A stretch of DNA of 24,829 nt. It comes from JAQUGA01 sp964521105 (GTDB lineage Bacteria > Bacteroidota > Bacteroidia > Bacteroidales > WCHB1-69). Numbering within the stretch: the first letter of the stretch is position 1; every line of letters starts with the position of its first letter. The stretch covers positions 1-24,829 of the forward strand of contig CAZFPO010000034.1 in NCBI GenBank assembly GCA_964521105.1, read 5' to 3'. Both the position numbers and the translations under genes were made by a program. Below are positions 1-8,069 of this stretch, piece by piece. The notes under the pieces are model-generated. The model was not told where the DNA came from. It saw only the letters and a list, made by a program, of their open reading frames with translations, and made no database searches.

Positions 1-5
1 TATAG

Positions 6-13
6 TACTTTTG
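6..13 (+). promoter_or_regulatory. Putative -7 promoter element of the sensor kinase gene
   Basis: TACTTTTG matches the Bacteroidota -7 consensus TAnnTTTG exactly. Transcription would start near position 18-20. The -33 region lies outside the window, so only half the promoter can be judged. The match is short and AT-rich DNA gives chance hits, but its position just ahead of the first gene supports it. Confidence 0.45.
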
Positions 14-76
14 AACTTTTCTGCTTTTTATAAAATGTTCGGACAGTTATGTTACGAAATAAAAAAAATTCGATTT

Positions 77-3000
77 ATGAATAAAAAATCTGACCAATAC
101 TCAAAAATGAGTAAAGAACAACTGATTGAAAAAATAAACGAATTAGAACAAAAAGCCGAATCTTATTCTACATCATATCATTCAATTTCCCAAGGTCTTA
201 TCAATATTGATAATTTAGGAAAAATTGTAAATATGAATAAAATGTCTGAATTTTTTACAGGTTGGGATTTAAGTTCAGCACTCGGGAAAGATATTAACAA
301 AGTCCTTAATGTGAATTTTGTTGAAAATAATTATAAATTAAACTCATACATAAAAAAGGTTTTAAATAAAGGAGAAGGGATAGTAATAAACAGTAATACA
401 ATACTTTTTTTAAAAAATGATGTTGTTTTAAATGTTTTGCTAAAAATTGAGCCCGTTAAGAATCCTGAGTTTGAAATAGTTGGTGCTATAATTTTGATAA
501 TAGATACAACTGAAAAATTAAATATTGAGAAAAAAGTATTTGAAAGTGAAAAAAGATATAAGTCGTTGGTTGATGAAATGAATTATGGGTTAGCCCTTCA
601 CGAAATTATTCAAGATGAAAAAGGAAAAGTTGTTGATTATGTATTTTTAGAAATTAACAATGCTTACGAAAATCAAACTGGACTAAAACGGAAAGACATT
701 ATAGGGAAGAGAGTGCTGGAAGTTCTACCCAATTTAGAAGATTATTGGATAGAAAAATATGGATATGTAGCTCTAACTGGCGAGAGTTTGAATTTTGAAA
801 ATTATGTTTCGGAATTGGATAAATATTTTGAAGTGATTGCCTATCGTCCTCATAAAAATCAATTTGCGGTTATTGCAAATGATATAACCGAACGAAAAAA
901 GTTCAACCAAAAACTAATAAATAGCGAAAGTAAAATTAAAAGCATCATCAATACAGCTCCAGTTGGTATTGGAATGATATATGAAAATAAAGTAGTTGAA
1001 GCAAATAACTGTTTATGCGAAATTTTGAAATTTAAATTAGATGAAATTATTGGTTTTGAATTTGCACGCTTGTTTGTTTCTAAAGAATTATTGTATCAAT
1101 TTGAGAAAAAAAATAATAATTATGTTGATGGTAATAGCTTTCAATCTATAGAAACACAGTGGGTTAGGAAAGATGGTGCGATAATTACGGTGCTATTATC
1201 TTTATCACCAATAATAAACGAGAATATCTATTTAGGAACAACTTTTACTATTATTGATATCACCGAACGAAAAGAACAGGAAATAAATTTGCGAAAAAGC
1301 GAGCATCGATATCGTGAATTAATTGATTTTGCTGTTGGGGGGATATTGATTGGTTCGCCAGAAGGTTATATACTCGATGCAAATAATTTAGCATGCAAAT
1401 TACTAAACAGAAGTTATGGACAAATTGTAGGGAAGCATATTGCTGATAAAATTTTTACAACCGAAAGTATTAAAAAAACTCCATTTAGATTTGATTTACT
1501 CAATCAAGGCGAAGCCGTTGTTAATCAACGCGAAATTTGTGTTGCTGACAATAAAATAATTATTGTTGAAACTCATACTAAGCAAATGCCCGATAAAACA
1601 TATCAAATGATATTGCATGATATTACTGAGCGAAAAAGGGCTGAACTCGAATTAATAAGAAGCGAAGAGAAATTTTTAACTGCATTTAAAGAAAATCCAA
1701 TTCCAACCTTATTAACAACTCTTGATGAAGGAGTAATAATAGATATTAACTACGTGTGTGAGGATTTTACAGGTTGGAAAAGAGAAGAAGTGATTGGAAA
1801 AACTACTACTTCAATTAATTTATGGATTAATGAAAGTGATAGAAATATTGTTTTTTCAGATATTGAAAAATATGGTAGAGTAAAAAATGCAAAAATTGAC
1901 GTATTCAATAAGTGTAAGGAGGTTTTGACCGTTTTGATATCTGCTGTACCAATTATAGTTGAAGGTAAAAAATGTATTCTTACATCAGCTTTGGATATCA
2001 CTGCCATCACAAAAATTCAGGAAGAATTAGATTTTAGTGAAAAAAAATATGGTTTTTTAGTTGAAAATATTAACGATTTAGTTATAAGTTTAAATTATAA
2101 AGGTGAATTCCTATTTGTAAGCGAATCGTTTTGCAGTTTATTTGGTAAAAGGAAAAATGAAATTATTGGTAAAGCATTTATCCAATTTGTGTTACACGAT
2201 GATTTTGAAAAAGTTTTGTTCGCATTTGAAGAGTTAAAAGAAGAGCCATATAAAAGTTATTTTGAAATCCATACTACCACTTTAAAAGGTATAAAATGTT
2301 ATGCATGGTCAAATAAAGCAATTATTAACAGTAAAAGCGAAGTAGAAACAATAATTTGCATAGGTCGAGACATCACAGAACGTAAAGAAATTGAGTATAA
2401 GTTGCAAAATGCAAAAGAAATAGCCGAAGAGAGTTCTAGAATGAAAACTTCATTTTTGAGCAATATGTCGCATGAAATTAGAACACCAATGAATGCTATA
2501 ATGGGATTTGCCGACTTGCTGAAAAATCCAGATATTGATGCCGAAAAACGAAATGAATTTGTAGATATTGTTGTTTCTAGTTCTAAACAATTGTTGTCGA
2601 TTATCGACGATATTATTGAAATGTCGAGAATAGATTCGGGCTTAATGAGAGTGAACAAAGCCCCATTTTATTTGTCATCATTTTTCTTAAATATTCAAGT
2701 TACTTTAAATCATTTAGTGCCTAAAAACAAAAAAATAAAAATTGTTTCACACGATTATGCAATTAATAATAATTTACTTTTTTATACCGATGAAGTAAAA
2801 CTAAAACAAGTGTTTACAAACTTAATAACAAATGCTGTTAAATACACACATAGTGGTTTTGTAGAATATGGGTACTCTTTTGATTCTGATAATTTTATTA
2901 CTTTTTATGTAAAAGATACTGGGATTGGAATAGACCCCAAACATCACGAATCAATATTTGAAAGATTCAAGCAAATAATGAACGAATTTTCGTGGAAACA

Positions 3001-3559
3001 AACTGGTTCGGGACTTGGTTTGGCAATTAGTAAAGCATATGTTGAAATTTTAGGTGGTAAAATTTGGCTTGATTCGGAAATTGGTAAAGGTTCAATTTTT
3101 TATTTTACGTTGCCAATTGAAAGTAAAAATGACTATAAAATAATTGAAATTGCTGATAAAGATTTAGATTTATTAGATTTAAAAGGAGGCTGCGTACTTA
3201 TTGTTGAAGATAATGAAATGAATTACGAATATTTAAGCAATTTATTTAATGAAAATAATATTAAGTCAATTCATGCTAAAAATGGTTTAGAGGCTATAGA
3301 ATTTTGCAAGAATAACAAAAATATTAAAATTGTTCTTATGGATATAAAAATGCCCAGAGTAGATGGCTTTGAAGCAAGTGCTGAAATTTTAAAAATTTCC
3401 CCCCAAATGCCTATCATTGCACAAACGGCTTACACTTCGTCTGAGGATAAAGATAAAGCACTTGCTTTAGGTTGTAAAGCATTTATTACAAAACCTATAC
3501 GGAAGAAAGAGCTTTTTAGAGTTATAAGTGAAGTGTTAATGCAATCAAATTTAAATTAG
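77..3559 (+). CDS. Hybrid sensor histidine kinase with six PAS domains and a C-terminal receiver
   Basis: A 1160-residue hybrid two-component kinase that should autophosphorylate on His and pass phosphate to its own receiver Asp. After a short coiled-coil-like N-terminus come about six PAS modules, several ending in the typical DITERK linker. Then follow HisKA (SHEIRTPMNAI, His799), HATPase_c (N-box TNAVKYT with Asn919, DTGIGID, GSGLGLAIS) and a receiver (LIVEDNE, phosphoacceptor Asp1089 in LMDIKMP, Lys in TKPI). No membrane segment or signal peptide is visible, so it is probably a cytosolic sensor; the ligand is unknown. I chose ATG 77 because the protein then begins like other PAS kinases. 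ATG 35 is possible, while a TTG at 11-13 lies inside the promoter element. No output-domain partner is adjacent. The stop codon TAG takes its last base from the inserted element that follows. Confidence 0.93.
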   Translation: MNKKSDQYSKMSKEQLIEKINELEQKAESYSTSYHSISQGLINIDNLGKIVNMNKMSEFFTGWDLSSALGKDINKVLNVNFVENNYKLNSYIKKVLNKGEGIVINSNTILFLKNDVVLNVLLKIEPVKNPEFEIVGAIILIIDTTEKLNIEKKVFESEKRYKSLVDEMNYGLALHEIIQDEKGKVVDYVFLEINNAYENQTGLKRKDIIGKRVLEVLPNLEDYWIEKYGYVALTGESLNFENYVSELDKYFEVIAYRPHKNQFAVIANDITERKKFNQKLINSESKIKSIINTAPVGIGMIYENKVVEANNCLCEILKFKLDEIIGFEFARLFVSKELLYQFEKKNNNYVDGNSFQSIETQWVRKDGAIITVLLSLSPIINENIYLGTTFTIIDITERKEQEINLRKSEHRYRELIDFAVGGILIGSPEGYILDANNLACKLLNRSYGQIVGKHIADKIFTTESIKKTPFRFDLLNQGEAVVNQREICVADNKIIIVETHTKQMPDKTYQMILHDITERKRAELELIRSEEKFLTAFKENPIPTLLTTLDEGVIIDINYVCEDFTGWKREEVIGKTTTSINLWINESDRNIVFSDIEKYGRVKNAKIDVFNKCKEVLTVLISAVPIIVEGKKCILTSALDITAITKIQEELDFSEKKYGFLVENINDLVISLNYKGEFLFVSESFCSLFGKRKNEIIGKAFIQFVLHDDFEKVLFAFEELKEEPYKSYFEIHTTTLKGIKCYAWSNKAIINSKSEVETIICIGRDITERKEIEYKLQNAKEIAEESSRMKTSFLSNMSHEIRTPMNAIMGFADLLKNPDIDAEKRNEFVDIVVSSSKQLLSIIDDIIEMSRIDSGLMRVNKAPFYLSSFFLNIQVTLNHLVPKNKKIKIVSHDYAINNNLLFYTDEVKLKQVFTNLITNAVKYTHSGFVEYGYSFDSDNFITFYVKDTGIGIDPKHHESIFERFKQIMNEFSWKQTGSGLGLAISKAYVEILGGKIWLDSEIGKGSIFYFTLPIESKNDYKIIEIADKDLDLLDLKGGCVLIVEDNEMNYEYLSNLFNENNIKSIHAKNGLEAIEFCKNNKNIKIVLMDIKMPRVDGFEASAEILKISPQMPIIAQTAYTSSEDKDKALALGCKAFITKPIRKKELFRVISEVLMQSNLN

Positions 3560-3864
3560 AGTCTGCTTAAAAACGCTAAAATCTGCTTTTGCTGTGAGTT
3601 TATAGCGAATTTAGCTCAATTAAATGCAAACAATGCTAATAATTATGTGAAAAATCCTATCACTAATTCTTATACTTTTACGTCTACAAAATCGTCATTA
3701 AGCATTTTTTAATCAAAAATTACTTTAATCTATAAATAATAAATTTTAGCTAGCCATGAATAGGCTTATTTTGTCGCTTATTTCAACTCGAAGTCAGCCA
3801 ACTGGCTGACATCTTCGTTTCATAAGCTAAAACTAAACCTATTCATGACTTTTTCAACAGACCC
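3559..3864. mobile_element. MITE-like insertion (306 bp) with 7-bp target duplication
   Basis: The element is bounded by imperfect inverted ends: GAGTCTGCTTAAAAACG at 3559-3575 and, read inward on the minus strand from 3864, GGGTCTGTTGAAAAAGT. These match at 12 of 17 positions. A perfect direct repeat TAAATTA flanks it at 3552-3558 and 3865-3871, as expected of a target-site duplication. It contains no credible gene, only a large hairpin near its right end, so it would need a transposase in trans. I cannot assign the family: the GGGTCTGTTGAAAAAG-type end resembles termini of several DDE insertion sequences. It fills the whole gap between the kinase and arginine deiminase genes. Removing it and one TAAATTA copy restores convergent genes overlapping by 9 bp, each ending in TAA with unchanged final residues. 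Confidence 0.72.
3755..3847. repeat. Long imperfect hairpin inside the MITE-like element
   Basis: Paired segments run inward: CATGAATAGG (3755-3764) with CCTATTCATG (3838-3847), GCTTAT (3776-3781) with ATAAGC (3822-3827), CGAA with TTCG (3789-3792 and 3814-3817), and GTCAGCCA (3793-3800) with TGGCTGAC (3803-3810). The result is a 93-nt imperfect stem with a tight centre. It could act as a two-way transcription terminator between the convergent genes, or be a structural part of the mobile element. It lacks a clean U-run directly after the stem. Confidence 0.7.
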
Positions 3865-5120
3865 TAAATTAATTTTCGTTTAACGGGCATTGTCATACAT
3901 CTAGCCCCGCCACCACCACGTGGAAGTTCGCTTCCTTCAATGGTTACAACACATTTCTTATATTCATGAATATCAATACAGTTATTGATAACATCAATAG
4001 CAGGAATTATGTTATAGCCCGCATTGTCGAGTTCTTCGAGTGTGTATAAATTTCGAGCATAGCCAATAACTTTACCAGGTGCAAAAGCAAAAAAATTGGC
4101 TCCGCTATGCCATTGTTCTCGTTCTTGTACCCATAAATCTTTTCTACCACCACAAAACAAGGGTTTTATATCCATACCCATGCTTTTTAAACCAACAATT
4201 AAATTTTCAACGTATTTTATGCTTTTAACTTTGCCTTTGTCGATAGTAATTTGAACTGTTTGGTATTTATTGGGTTGTAAAATAATTGGTTCAAATATCA
4301 TACAGTGTTCATGGTCGATAAAGGTAAATACCATATCTAAATGGATAAATGATTCAGGTGAATCGGGAAGTTCTTGAACAAAAATCGTTCGTGGTTTATC
4401 GTCGCGTTGTGCTAAAAGCCGCGATAATATAAAATCAATCCCATAAGTTGAAGTTCTAACACTTTTACCAATGAGTAAAATGTCCTCGCGCGCAACTAAA
4501 ACATCGCCACCTTCAATAACTAAATCATCACTTGGATTAAACCAGTGTGGATTTATTGTTGAGGTGTTAAACAATCCCGAATAATTAAAAATAGCCTCCA
4601 TAATAATAGATTCACGCACACGAACTTTATTTGCCATTCTGCCAATTAACACATCATCTAAAATGGACATCGATGCATCGCGAGTAAAATAAAAATTATA
4701 CAATGGACGTAGCGAAAATCTTTCTTTGCTCAAAAAACTGGTTAATGTGTCACGTTTCAAAGGCTCTCCTTCAATTAACACTCTAGTTAAGTGTTCAGTA
4801 GGATAATCCATTAATTCATCTTGCAAATACGATAGGTTCTCGTTTTTGCAGATTGATTGAATTAATAAAAACCTTGCTTTGGAGTTGTTTAATACTTTAT
4901 AAAGCAAGTCTTTAATTTCGTATGTTTTACTAACCTTTTTTAAAACCCCAGAAATTTGAGTGTGTTCCCAACGTGCAATATCCAAATTTAAAATATCGTT
5001 ATATAAGGCTCTTTGTGCGTTTTTGGGAGTCATGTTCTCAACTTCAGCACCAGGTGTATGAACAATTACACCTTCTAATTCACCAATTTCTGATCGTACA
5101 TTAATTTTTAATTCAGTCAT
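3864..5120 (-). CDS. arcA: Arginine deiminase
   Basis: A cytosolic enzyme that hydrolyses L-arginine to citrulline and ammonia (EC 3.5.3.6), 418 residues, the normal family length. The catalytic set is visible: Asp148 in FTRDAS, Glu203 in EGGDVLV, His260 and Asp262 in HLDMVF, and nucleophile Cys408 in GGGGARCMTMP near the C-terminus. No ornithine carbamoyltransferase, carbamate kinase or arginine/ornithine antiporter is nearby, so a complete fermentative ADI pathway cannot be claimed from this window. A role in arginine catabolism or acid/ammonia balance is inference. I chose ATG 5120 because the protein then starts MTELKINVRSEIG, as in relatives. The longer frame begins at a TTG inside the -7 promoter element. 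The stop codon TAG borrows its last base from the adjacent insertion. Confidence 0.93.
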   Translation of the reverse strand: MTELKINVRSEIGELEGVIVHTPGAEVENMTPKNAQRALYNDILNLDIARWEHTQISGVLKKVSKTYEIKDLLYKVLNNSKARFLLIQSICKNENLSYLQDELMDYPTEHLTRVLIEGEPLKRDTLTSFLSKERFSLRPLYNFYFTRDASMSILDDVLIGRMANKVRVRESIIMEAIFNYSGLFNTSTINPHWFNPSDDLVIEGGDVLVAREDILLIGKSVRTSTYGIDFILSRLLAQRDDKPRTIFVQELPDSPESFIHLDMVFTFIDHEHCMIFEPIILQPNKYQTVQITIDKGKVKSIKYVENLIVGLKSMGMDIKPLFCGGRKDLWVQEREQWHSGANFFAFAPGKVIGYARNLYTLEELDNAGYNIIPAIDVINNCIDIHEYKKCVVTIEGSELPRGGGGARCMTMPVKRKLI

Positions 5121-5135
5121 ATTTGCATTTTTTTG

Positions 5136-5143
5136 CAAAGATA
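5136..5143 (-). promoter_or_regulatory. -7 promoter element of arcA
   Basis: Read on the minus strand the sequence is TATCTTTG, an exact TAnnTTTG match. It would place the transcript start about 10 nt before ATG 5120. I see no clear TTTG at the -33 position. The divergent gap 5144-5315 shows nothing else I can support. Confidence 0.6.
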
Positions 5144-5315
5144 AAACTTATAACGCCTTAATGAAAAAAGATTTGTTAATATGTAGCTAATTAATTATTT
5201 AATGCTTCAATTTGCCCTTTGGTTCAAACAAATTTATTCTATGCTTAATATTGTGTGTGCCAAATTTCCTTATTTTAAAACAATTACATTGAAAAAATAT
5301 TGCTTATTTATTTTT

Positions 5316-5323
5316 TATCTTTG
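5316..5323 (+). promoter_or_regulatory. -7 promoter element of the phosphopantetheinyl transferase gene
   Basis: TATCTTTG is an exact TAnnTTTG match, identical to the element of the divergent arcA gene. It predicts a start near 5328-5331 and a leader of about 10 nt before the TTG at 5340, which supports that unusual start codon. No good -33 TTTG is seen at the usual distance. Confidence 0.6.
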
Positions 5324-5339
5324 TGTAAAAATTTGAGCC

Positions 5340-6035
5340 TTGAAACTAATAAAAATTAATCCTAATATTTTAATTACACAAATAATCGAAAATTTTGAAA
5401 AAAATAATTGCGATGTGTTTGTGATTATTGTCGATTTAAAGAGTTTTGATTTTAACAACATAATTAGCAAATATCAAGTTTTGTTTAAGAATATTTCAGA
5501 TGATACATCTTTATTTAAAAAATTATCAATGTATTATTTGTCAAATTTTGTCCCAAAAACAGATATTCAGATTAAAACAAATAAATTTGGTAAGCCATTT
5601 ATCGATAATAGTAAGATAATGTTTAATATATCGCATTCGGTTGACAAATACGTTATTGCAATTTCACAAAATAATAATGTAGGGGTTGATATAGAAAAAA
5701 TTAATTTTAATAAAAGAGTATTACAATTAGCTCATCGTTTTTTTTCAATAAATGAATATAATCATTTATGCACCTTGCAATCTGATGTATTAATTGAAAC
5801 ATTTTACGAAATGTGGACACTTAAAGAATCATTGGTGAAATGTTTAGGATATCAGATGTTTAATAATATGGATAAAATAGATACTATCAATCATCTATGG
5901 AGCATTGGAACAGGCAGTGTGTTTTCGAATGTAGATGAGCTTTTTTACGCTAATTTAAGTATTGATAAAATGTATAAAAGTTCAATTAGCTCAGAAAAAC
6001 CAATCAAGGATTTAAATATTTATTATCAATTATAA
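5340..6035 (+). CDS. 4'-phosphopantetheinyl transferase, Sfp type
   Basis: Transfers the phosphopantetheine arm of coenzyme A to a conserved serine of carrier proteins, activating acyl- or peptidyl-carrier proteins. The 231-residue chain has the family motifs: FNISHS followed by a hydrophobic strand (about 95-108), the Mg-binding GVDIE (Asp117, Glu119) and the WTLKESLVK signature (Trp159, Lys162, Glu163, Lys167). The N-terminal half is poorly conserved, as usual for the family. The start is TTG at 5340; the next in-frame ATG (residue 64) would cut off most of the N-terminal half-domain, and the -7 element just upstream fits TTG. No polyketide, peptide-synthetase or carrier-protein gene is in the window, so it may serve fatty-acid ACP or distant clusters. 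Its stop overlaps that of cstA. Confidence 0.88.
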   Translation: MKLIKINPNILITQIIENFEKNNCDVFVIIVDLKSFDFNNIISKYQVLFKNISDDTSLFKKLSMYYLSNFVPKTDIQIKTNKFGKPFIDNSKIMFNISHSVDKYVIAISQNNNVGVDIEKINFNKRVLQLAHRFFSINEYNHLCTLQSDVLIETFYEMWTLKESLVKCLGYQMFNNMDKIDTINHLWSIGTGSVFSNVDELFYANLSIDKMYKSSISSEKPIKDLNIYYQL

Positions 6036-7475
6036 CGATTGTAGCTTTTTTATTTTCCTAAATCCTAAAAATGCCGATAGAAAAACAACAATACTGATAC
6101 AAATGCTTATTGTGTATGCTGTGGAGCTATTTAAATGAAACCCTTCTGGGGCAATCATTATATATGTAGAACAAACAAAAGTCATGAAAATTGCCGGAAT
6201 AAGTGATATGATATATAGTTTTTTTTCGGAAAAAAGATAAAAAGTAATTGCCCATAAAACCACAGTAGCAAGCGTTTGATTTGACCAAGCCATGTATCTC
6301 CAAACTATATCAAAACCAATTTGAAGGAGTAAGAAGCAAATTAAAAATATGGGCAAACTCACTAGTAACCGTTTATAAATTGGTTTTTGATTAATTTTTA
6401 AAAAATCGGCAACAATTAACCGAGCACTTCTTAAAGCAGTATCGCCCGAGGTAATTGGGGCAGCAACAACTCCTAAAATGGCAAAAATACTTCCAATTTT
6501 ACCAAGCCAAGTTTCGGATATTAAAGTAACTACAAAAGCTGCATTTCCTTTATGTTCAACCATAGTTGAATTAAGTTGTTCAACTCCACCAAAGAACGAC
6601 ATGGCAGCAGCAGCCCAAATAAGTGCAACAATACCCTCGGCAACCATTGCTCCGTAAAATACCCTTCTACCCATAGACTCATTTTTTAAACATCGTGCCA
6701 TTAAAGGCGATTGGGTAGCATGGAATCCAGAAATAGCTCCACAAGCAATTGATACAAACATCATCGGAAAAATGGGCATGGCATCACCTTGATTATGAAA
6801 GTTTTTTAAGGTACTTATCGTAAGTTCTGGTATAGGGGCATTATAATAAAACAAAGCTCCTAAAATACCTAATGCCATAAAAAGTAAGCAGATGCCAAAG
6901 AAAGGATAAATTTTTCCGATTAGTTTATCGATAGGTAATAACGTAGCTAGGATATAGTAAATAAAAATAACAATTGCCCAAAATGTTACATTCATAAAAT
7001 CCAAGCTTCCGTGTGTCAAATGATCGAGAATTTTTGCTGGACCCATTACAAAAACTGCACCCACTAAAATCATTAATCCAACAGTGAAGTATCGCATAGC
7101 TTGTTTAATTGTATTTCCTAAATATTTTCCAATTATTTCTGGAATACTCAGTCCATCTAATCGAACTGATATCATACCCGAAATAAAATCATGAACTGCA
7201 CCGCCAAAAATGCATCCAAAAACAATCCATAAAAATGCAACAGGACCCCACATAGCTCCAGCAACAGCTCCAAAAATAGGACCCAAACCGGCAATGTTTA
7301 AAAATTGGATTAAAAAAATATTTTTCCATCCCATTGGAACATAATCAACACCATCTTTTAATTTGTAGGCAGGTGTTACACGAGACGGTTCTATTCCAAA
7401 AATTTTCTCAACAAGTTTTCCATATGTAAAATAACCTGCAATTAAAGCAATTAAAGAAACTACAAAAGTTATCAT
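6030..7475 (-). CDS. cstA: Carbon starvation protein CstA-family transporter
   Basis: An inner-membrane transporter; family members take up peptides or pyruvate. The 481-residue protein is almost entirely hydrophobic, with about a dozen membrane segments. It carries family signatures such as FLNIAGLGPIFGAVAGA near residue 60, GGAVHDFISGM near 90 and GDTALRSARLI in the second half. It is shorter than E. coli CstA (about 700 residues), matching the short form common in Bacteroidota. ATG lies 12 nt after the coaE stop, so it is probably co-transcribed with the nusB-coaE run. Its stop codon (TAA, read from TTA at 6030-6032) abuts the convergent transferase stop within TTATAA. The substrate cannot be read from the sequence. 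Confidence 0.92.
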   Translation of the reverse strand: MITFVVSLIALIAGYFTYGKLVEKIFGIEPSRVTPAYKLKDGVDYVPMGWKNIFLIQFLNIAGLGPIFGAVAGAMWGPVAFLWIVFGCIFGGAVHDFISGMISVRLDGLSIPEIIGKYLGNTIKQAMRYFTVGLMILVGAVFVMGPAKILDHLTHGSLDFMNVTFWAIVIFIYYILATLLPIDKLIGKIYPFFGICLLFMALGILGALFYYNAPIPELTISTLKNFHNQGDAMPIFPMMFVSIACGAISGFHATQSPLMARCLKNESMGRRVFYGAMVAEGIVALIWAAAAMSFFGGVEQLNSTMVEHKGNAAFVVTLISETWLGKIGSIFAILGVVAAPITSGDTALRSARLIVADFLKINQKPIYKRLLVSLPIFLICFLLLQIGFDIVWRYMAWSNQTLATVVLWAITFYLFSEKKLYIISLIPAIFMTFVCSTYIMIAPEGFHLNSSTAYTISICISIVVFLSAFLGFRKIKKLQSL

Positions 7476-7487
7476 ATTAATGTGTTT

Positions 7488-8069
7488 TTAAATTTTTTCA
7501 ATCTCTTTTAAGATTATTAATACCTGTGGTAAAATTGCTTCTTTTTCATCATTAATAATTACAAAATCACTCCTATTTCTCTTTTCCTCAGGCGACATTT
7601 GCCTTAATATTCGAGCATTAATTTCTTCCTTACTTAGGGAATCTCGTTCTAAACACCTATTAATACATAAATCAATGGGTGCCCATACACTTATGATTTT
7701 ATCAAATTGGTTTTCGAGATTCTGTTCAAATATTATTGCCGATTCCATGAAAACGATTGGTGCGTTTAGATTCATTTTCCATTGATTAAATTCATTTAAA
7801 ACTAATGGGTGTATAATTGAATTTAAATAAGTGAGCAATTGCGTATTGTCAAAAACAATTGTTGATAATTTTTTTTTGTCGATTAAACCATTTTGTAGTA
7901 GAATATTGTTGCCAAATTTACGAACAATAGCATTAATTATTTCTGTTTTACTTAATTGCTCTTTAGCGATGATATCGGAATTGAAAACTGGATAGCCAAT
8001 GTTTTCAATAATTTTAGAAACGGTAGTTTTACCGCTTCCAATTGAGCCGGTTAACCCAATTGTCTTCAT
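7488..8069 (-). CDS. coaE: Dephospho-CoA kinase
   Basis: Catalyses the last step of coenzyme A synthesis, ATP-dependent phosphorylation of the 3'-hydroxyl of dephospho-CoA (EC 2.7.1.24), in the cytosol. The 193-residue length is typical. The P-loop GSIGSGKTT lies at residues 8-16 (Lys14), with the conserved Asp32 shortly after. The middle carries the usual HPLV (after LNSII) and FMESAIIFE segments, and the C-terminus ends in the usual NRSDFVI region. ATG follows the ybbR stop directly with no spacer, as expected for translational coupling. The neighbouring phosphopantetheinyl transferase uses CoA as donor, but it is on the other strand and in another operon. Confidence 0.95.
   Translation of the reverse strand: MKTIGLTGSIGSGKTTVSKIIENIGYPVFNSDIIAKEQLSKTEIINAIVRKFGNNILLQNGLIDKKKLSTIVFDNTQLLTYLNSIIHPLVLNEFNQWKMNLNAPIVFMESAIIFEQNLENQFDKIISVWAPIDLCINRCLERDSLSKEEINARILRQMSPEEKRNRSDFVIINDEKEAILPQVLIILKEIEKI

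Noticed and set aside
11..76. Longer N-terminus for the sensor kinase from TTG 11
   Set aside because: The TTG is the end of the TACTTTTG promoter element and the added residues do not resemble the family; ATG 77 is better, ATG 35 remains possible.
3563..3715. Open frame of about 50 codons on the plus strand inside the MITE-like element
   Set aside because: No usable start codon and an Asn/Ser-rich composition expected from AT-rich DNA; no transposase motif.
3755..3847. Plain intergenic terminator as the full explanation of the hairpin
   Set aside because: It does not explain the 7-bp direct repeats and inverted ends that bound the whole 306-bp stretch, and no U-run follows the stem.
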